Shown here: in pieces, positions 59,622 to 64,000 of the stretch
Layout of the letters: every line of letters begins with the position of its first letter
How positions within the stretch are numbered: position 1 is the first letter of the stretch
Assembly (NCBI RefSeq): GCF_001434335.1
Contig: NZ_AZFM01000005.1
Coordinates: 1-64,000 of the forward strand
Reading direction: 5' to 3'
DNA length: 64,000 nucleotides
DNA from: Lactobacillus kalixensis DSM 16043
Lineage (GTDB): Bacteria; Bacillota; Bacilli; Lactobacillales; Lactobacillaceae
Made by a program: the position numbers and the translations under genes
Notes under the pieces: model-generated
The model's input: only the letters and a program-made list of their open reading frames with translations
Databases searched by the model: none
What the model was told of the DNA's origin: nothing

Positions 59622-59673
59622 GTTTCATATCTCCTCGAATAGATTACTGTTTCAATATAAAATTATAGCACAG

Positions 59674-60828
59674 CTACTGCTTGCTTTTTGCTTTCTCTGG
59701 ATCGAGTGGCAGACGAATGATAAAACTTGTCCAATTATCATCAGATTTGCATTCAATCGTACCTTTGTGTAAATCAACAACGCCTTTAATAATCGACAAA
59801 CCTAATCCTGTTCCTCCAGTTTTGGTATTGCGGGAAGTTTCAACACGGTAAAAACGCTCAAAAATTTTATTTAATGCATCTTCAGGAATTCGCGCACCAT
59901 TATTTTCAACCCGTAATTCAACTTCTTGCTTATTAATCAAGTTAGCTACCAATTTAATCTTAGTTGCACCCGTTCCATATTTAAACGCATTATTAATTAA
60001 ATTGTTATACACTCTTACCAACTTTTCAGCATCGGCTTTAATTGTCAAATTTTTCGGTCTAGCAGCAATCTCAAAGCTAATTCCTTTTTTCTCAGCTTCT
60101 AGTTCAAATCCTGCTTCAACTTGTTCAAGCATTGAATAAATATGTAATGGTGCCAAATTAAGTTTCGTACTATTTGACTTTAAAGTCGTATATTCTAGCA
60201 AATCATTGGCTAGTGACTTCATTTGTTCAGCTTTAGTATACGCAATGTCGATATATTTTTTCTGGTCTTCAGGCGCAACATTACCCGTCTTAAGTAGCCC
60301 CAAATAGCCGATAATTGACGTTAATGGCGTTCTAATATCATGAGAAACATTGGTGATTAACTCATCCTTAGACTTTTCAATAGCACGTTCTTCATTAATT
60401 GAATTAACTGTACTATCAACCAAAGAATTAATAGAATCAATCACGCGCTGTAAATCAGTTCTAACTGCAAATGAAATGCGGTGATCAAAATGGCCATCTG
60501 CAATATAATGCAATTCAGAAATTACATGTCGTAGCTGCATTTGGTGATAACGTCTAATTAAGCGCCAATAAAGAACGAGTAAGTCACCAATACCCATAAG
60601 AATAATAAAAATTCGCTGCCAGGACCACACGTGGTAATTGCCAGCGAAAGTCATTGTTCTTTTCAAAAAATAAATTCCATTAACTAAAGTTTCGTCTTGC
60701 AAAATAGCAAGGTGAATCAGGATAATAATCGACAAATTAAGAAGCAGTAATAAAACTATGGTGACAACAGCTTCTGCAAATAGCTCGCTTTTTTCAGCAC
60801 CAGTTAGTTTAACGCGTTCTTTTTTCAT
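59674..60828 (-). CDS. Sensor histidine kinase
   Basis: A 384-residue kinase. Two membrane helices (residues about 19-44 and 72-90) flank a short extracytoplasmic loop of about 25 residues, followed by a HAMP-like region, the H-box VSHDIRTPLTSIIGYL with His163, the N-box NNLINNAFKYG and the G-boxes TGLGLSIIKG. The small external loop suggests an intramembrane-type or partner-dependent sensor, as in cell-envelope stress kinases. It is three bases from the response regulator gene. The signal is unknown. Confidence 0.92.
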   Translation of the reverse strand: MKKERVKLTGAEKSELFAEAVVTIVLLLLLNLSIIILIHLAILQDETLVNGIYFLKRTMTFAGNYHVWSWQRIFIILMGIGDLLVLYWRLIRRYHQMQLRHVISELHYIADGHFDHRISFAVRTDLQRVIDSINSLVDSTVNSINEERAIEKSKDELITNVSHDIRTPLTSIIGYLGLLKTGNVAPEDQKKYIDIAYTKAEQMKSLANDLLEYTTLKSNSTKLNLAPLHIYSMLEQVEAGFELEAEKKGISFEIAARPKNLTIKADAEKLVRVYNNLINNAFKYGTGATKIKLVANLINKQEVELRVENNGARIPEDALNKIFERFYRVETSRNTKTGGTGLGLSIIKGVVDLHKGTIECKSDDNWTSFIIRLPLDPEKAKSKQ

Positions 60829-60831
60829 CCA

Positions 60832-61524
60832 TTATGCCTCAACTTTATATCCTACTCCCCAAACTGTTTGAATAACATCTTCACCGCCAGTAGCTGTTTG
60901 AATCTTGTCACGAAGGTGAGAAACGTGAACCATAACAGTTTTAGCTGAAACAATTGATTCTTGTTGCCAAACACGCTCAAAGATTTCATCAGCTGAAAAG
61001 ACACGGTTAGGATGGCTTGCTAAAAGATAAAGGATTCCAAATTCAAGTGCAGTCAACTGAATAGTTTTACCATCAATTGTCTTAACTTCATGTGAATCAC
61101 GATTAATAACTAACGGACCAACTTCTAAGACATCTGGTTCATCATCCTTAACTTGCTTTTGACTTCTTCTGAGTAAGCTTCTAACTCTGGCCATCACTTC
61201 AAGTGGATTAAATGGTTTTGATACATAGTCATCCGCACCAGTGATTAAGCCTTGAATCTTATCCATGTCACCAGTCTTAGCAGAAACAATGATAATTGGA
61301 ATATCTGAATCTTTTCTAACTTCCTTGATTACGTCGATCCCCGACATATTTGGCATCATGACATCTAAGATCATCAATGCAATATCAGGAGTAGTGGTTA
61401 ATTTAGTAATTGCTTCTTTACCGCTATAAGCAGTGACTGGCTCATAGCCTTCGTTTTTTAAATAAATGCTCAATAATTCTACGATTTCTTTGTCATCATC
61501 AACAACTAAGATTTTTGTGGGCAT
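60832..61524 (-). CDS. OmpR/PhoB-family response regulator
   Basis: The 230-residue regulator has a receiver domain with the acidic pocket VVDDDKE, phospho-acceptor Asp54 (LMILDVMMPN) and the Lys in IIVSAKTGD. A winged-helix DNA-binding domain follows (LTALEFGILYLLASHPNRVF, VHVSHLRDKI). It forms a two-component pair with the kinase downstream. It resembles VanR/PhoP-like regulators. It is not obviously WalR, which normally sits with yycH-yycI-yycJ, none of which are here. Confidence 0.94.
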   Translation of the reverse strand: MPTKILVVDDDKEIVELLSIYLKNEGYEPVTAYSGKEAITKLTTTPDIALMILDVMMPNMSGIDVIKEVRKDSDIPIIIVSAKTGDMDKIQGLITGADDYVSKPFNPLEVMARVRSLLRRSQKQVKDDEPDVLEVGPLVINRDSHEVKTIDGKTIQLTALEFGILYLLASHPNRVFSADEIFERVWQQESIVSAKTVMVHVSHLRDKIQTATGGEDVIQTVWGVGYKVEA

Positions 61525-61660
61525 ATTGATGTCTCCCTTATATAAATTCTTTTAAATTTAAGTACTTTATCTTCACAATATATATTTTACCAATTATTCG
61601 CAAGCCTCCAGCAGTTAAGCCCCTATTTTTTTAAAAAAATAAGACAATCGCACAAAAAAA

Positions 61661-61680
61661 CAGATATCTTGCGATATCTG
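61661..61680 (-). terminator. Terminator of the ABC exporter pair
   Basis: A perfect eight-pair stem (CAGATATC and GATATCTG, loop TTGC) followed on the minus strand by seven T, nine bases past the exporter stop. Confidence 0.9.
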
Positions 61681-61688
61681 CTGCAATA

Positions 61689-63551
61689 TTATTGAATTTC
61701 TTTTTTACCAGTATAAAGTTCGTAGTAGTAACCTTTTTGCTTAAGAAGTGATTCATGATTACCACTTTCGATAATATTACCGTGATCAAGAACCAAAATA
61801 AGGTCTGAATTAACAATTGTGGATAATCTGTGGGCAATAACAAAACTTGTTCTACCTGCTAATAAGTTATCCATCCCCGCTTGAACCATCTTTTCAGTGC
61901 GAGTATCAATACTTGAAGTTGCTTCATCCAAAATCATTACTGGTTCATCTGCAATCATGGCACGCGCAATGCTGAGCAACTGCATTTGACCTTGTGAAAG
62001 ATCACCGCCATCACCATCGATCACCGTTTCATAACCATGATCAAGTTCATGAATGAACTCATCAGCGTGGGATAATTTAGCTGCTTGGTAGACATCGTCG
62101 TCACTAGCATCAGGATTTCCGAAGCGGATGTTTTCCATAATGGTGCCAGAGAACAAGTGCGTTTCTTGTAAGACGATGGACAAGCTCTGTCTTAAATCGT
62201 CCTTCTTAATATTCTTGATTGAAATTCCATCATAAGTAATCGTTCCAGAGTCAATTTCATAGAAGCGATTCAACATGTTAGAAATCGTGGTCTTACCTGC
62301 ACCAGTTTCACCAACTAAGGCAACTTTCATACCAGGTTTGGCATTAATTGAAATGTCGTGCAAAATTTGTTTACCAGGAACATAAGAGAAGTTAACATGA
62401 TCAAAAATTATGTGTCCGCGAACAGGAACCTTCTTAATCTGACCATTTTCAGAAACATTCCAGTTCCAAGCACCCTTAACATTTTCACTCTTAGAAATTG
62501 TAACTGTACCTTTGTCTTCTTCAACTGGTTGGTCTTCCAATTGGAAAATTCGATTAGCACCAGCTAAAGCCATTACGATTGAATTTAATTGTTGTGAAAT
62601 CTGCGCAATTGGCATACTAAACATTCTTGACAACTGCAAGAAGGAAGCAATCGCACCTAAAGTAATCGGTGCCCAACCGTTAATAGCTGCAGCCCCTCCA
62701 ATGAAAGCAATCAAAACATATAGCAAATTACCAATATTACCCATAATCGGGAATAATACCGTAGCATAGATGTTCGCACGACCAGAAGCAATACGTAATT
62801 CTTCGTTGTAAGTATCAAAGTCTTTTTTAACCTCAGGTTCATGTGAGAAAACCTTGATAACTTTCAAACCATTAAGCATTTCTTCGTTGTAACCGTTGAT
62901 TTGCCCCAGTTTCTTCTGTTGGATGGAGAAGTAGCGACCACTTCGTTTGGTCAAGAAGCGAACAATTCCAATTGACAAAGCAAAGACTATAAGTGAGAAG
63001 ATTGTCAATTGCCAGCTTAAAATAAACATCGCGCTGATAACAAAAATCAACGTCAAAATTGAGTTAGTAAACTGCGGAATTGACTGTGAAATCATCTGCA
63101 TCAAGGTATCAATATCGTTAGTATAACGAGACATGATATCGCCATAATCATTTTGGTCAAAATAAGAAATCGGTAACTTTTCCATGTGAGTAAACATTTC
63201 GTTACGAACACGGAACTGAACTTTTTGACCTAAAACCCCCATTAACATGTTAAAGAGGTAGTTAGAAACAAAACCAATTGCATAAATACCAAACATAACG
63301 ATAATCGCTTGAAGAAGTGGACCATAATTTGGTGCTTGGCCTTTTTGCACTTGCTTAAGCAAAGGTTCAATGTAATTATTGATCAATTGCTCAATAAACA
63401 TTGTCCCAATAACGTTGGACAAAGCGGCAAGGATGATCGTGATTGTTGAGATAATGAACATCCATGGACTAGTTGTCAGGATTAATTTGAGCAAGCGATT
63501 CAGAGTCTTCAATTGATTACCTGATTTTTGTTTTGCTGTATTCAAAATCAC
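61689..63551 (-). CDS. ABC exporter half-transporter, catalytic subunit of a heterodimer
   Basis: The 620-residue protein has a six-helix membrane domain (residues about 20-340) and an ABC domain with Walker A GETGAGKTTISNML, signature LSQGQMQLLSIARAM and Walker B MILDEATSSID with a normal catalytic Glu. An insertion of about 40 residues (KSENVKGAWNWNVSENGQIK) precedes the ABC domain. Together with the upstream partner it resembles LmrCD/BmrCD multidrug exporters. It starts seven bases after the partner gene. The substrate is unknown. Confidence 0.9.
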   Translation of the reverse strand: MILNTAKQKSGNQLKTLNRLLKLILTTSPWMFIISTITIILAALSNVIGTMFIEQLINNYIEPLLKQVQKGQAPNYGPLLQAIIVMFGIYAIGFVSNYLFNMLMGVLGQKVQFRVRNEMFTHMEKLPISYFDQNDYGDIMSRYTNDIDTLMQMISQSIPQFTNSILTLIFVISAMFILSWQLTIFSLIVFALSIGIVRFLTKRSGRYFSIQQKKLGQINGYNEEMLNGLKVIKVFSHEPEVKKDFDTYNEELRIASGRANIYATVLFPIMGNIGNLLYVLIAFIGGAAAINGWAPITLGAIASFLQLSRMFSMPIAQISQQLNSIVMALAGANRIFQLEDQPVEEDKGTVTISKSENVKGAWNWNVSENGQIKKVPVRGHIIFDHVNFSYVPGKQILHDISINAKPGMKVALVGETGAGKTTISNMLNRFYEIDSGTITYDGISIKNIKKDDLRQSLSIVLQETHLFSGTIMENIRFGNPDASDDDVYQAAKLSHADEFIHELDHGYETVIDGDGGDLSQGQMQLLSIARAMIADEPVMILDEATSSIDTRTEKMVQAGMDNLLAGRTSFVIAHRLSTIVNSDLILVLDHGNIIESGNHESLLKQKGYYYELYTGKKEIQ

Positions 63552-63558
63552 TCACCCC

Positions 63559-64000
63559 TTACTTTCTGTTTTCTTCTTGGAACTTAGCGATTGAACTGTA
63601 TAACTCATTAGTCTTAATCAATTCATCGTGAGTACCAATATCTTGAATTTTACCGTGGTTCATTACGATAATTCTATCAGCATCTTTAATTGAAACAATT
63701 CTTTGCGAAATAATAATCTTAGTGGTATTAGGCATATCCTTAACCAAAGATTCGCGAATTTCACGTTCAGTCTGGGTATCAACAGCTGAAGTAGAATCAT
63801 CCAGAATTAAGATCTTAGGCTTTTTAAGAAGTGCTCTAGCGATTGTCAAACGTTGCTTTTGACCACCAGAAACATTGTTACCACCTTGTTCAACCATGGT
63901 GTCATAACCATCTGGCATTTCGCGAACGAAGCCATCAGCGTGGGCAATTTTAGCAGCTCTGACAATTTCTTCATCAGTTGCATTTTCATTCCCCCACTTC
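63559..64000 (-). CDS. ABC exporter half-transporter, C-terminal part, cut by window edge
   Basis: The frame stays open to the right edge, so only about 146 C-terminal residues are seen; the Met at 63918 is internal. The visible ABC domain has signature VSGGQKQRLTIARALL and Walker B ILILDDSTSAVD. The usual catalytic Glu is Asp here (L-D-D-S), the mark of the degenerate site in heterodimeric exporters such as LmrC or TM287. It therefore pairs with the next gene, which has the intact site. Confidence 0.88.
   Translation of the reverse strand, partial: KWGNENATDEEIVRAAKIAHADGFVREMPDGYDTMVEQGGNNVSGGQKQRLTIARALLKKPKILILDDSTSAVDTQTEREIRESLVKDMPNTTKIIISQRIVSIKDADRIIVMNHGKIQDIGTHDELIKTNELYSSIAKFQEENRK

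Noticed and set aside
60832-61524. Response regulator as WalR, given the WalR-type boxes near 17-19 kb
   Set aside because: No yycH, yycI or yycJ genes follow; the regulator is followed by a kinase with a very small outer loop and stands beside murE and an exporter, so WalRK is more likely elsewhere.

Overview
The window looks like chromosomal DNA of a low-GC lactic acid bacterium of the genus Lactobacillus. The gene content fits the L. gasseri / L. johnsonii clade best: a glf-containing EPS locus of the epsA-E type, cydABCD with a partial menaquinone pathway, an FMN-dependent lactate oxidase, a D-Asp racemase next to murE, and many small SH3/NlpC-P60 hydrolases. The species assignment is inference from gene content; no rRNA or other marker gene is present.

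Layout. (1) 93-13760: an exopolysaccharide operon read right to left. It has a promoter near 13730, then a LytR-CpsA-Psr protein, Wzz-type chain-length regulator, tyrosine kinase, PHP phosphatase, priming phosphogalactosyltransferase, six glycosyltransferases, a Wzy-type polymerase, UDP-galactopyranose mutase, a Wzx flippase and a terminator at 93-121. The part from 2.7 to 9.5 kb is visibly more AT-rich than its flanks. (2) 13.9-26.2 kb: hflX, a secreted SEC10/CAP-like protein, three NlpC/P60 endopeptidases (two with exact WalR-type boxes upstream, one with an imperfect box), a guanylate-kinase-like protein, a DUF2187-like protein, an O-antigen-ligase-like membrane protein, nrdI plus a strikingly degenerate nrdF-like gene, an Rpn-type nuclease and a membrane-anchored C39-like protein. 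(3) 26.2-31.8 kb: a candidate independently transcribed small RNA, a split ThrE exporter, an ABC-F ATPase, NDH-2 and MenA. (4) 31.9-39.7 kb: polyprenyl diphosphate synthase, MenG and cydA-cydB-cydD-cydC. With ndh and menA these form a compact respiratory module, but no genes that make the naphthoate head group are present. (5) 39.7-46.3 kb: a second LytR-CpsA-Psr protein, PepF, a small secreted protein, a Fic protein flanked by 56-bp near-perfect direct repeats built of phased 8-bp boxes, and lactate oxidase. (6) 46.3-54.7 kb: a Zn/Mn ABC importer, the fruR-fruK-fruA fructose operon with three phased operator repeats, small membrane proteins, an NAD(P)-binding protein and an orphan bacteriocin-immunity-like protein. 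(7) 54.7-64 kb: a UvrA2-type ABC protein, Asp/Glu racemase, MurE, a two-component system and a heterodimeric ABC exporter whose second subunit runs off the right edge.

Most interesting candidates. The first is the NrdF-like protein at 22816-23748. By motif alignment it has lost four of six metal ligands and its R1-docking tail, yet keeps the radical tyrosine and a NrdI neighbour. The second is the Fic gene bracketed by duplicated operator-like arrays with 20-bp periodicity. The third is the promoter-hairpins-terminator RNA at 26178-26350. The fourth is the set of WalR-type boxes upstream of the three P60 genes. All calls come from reading the sequence; no alignments or searches were run.
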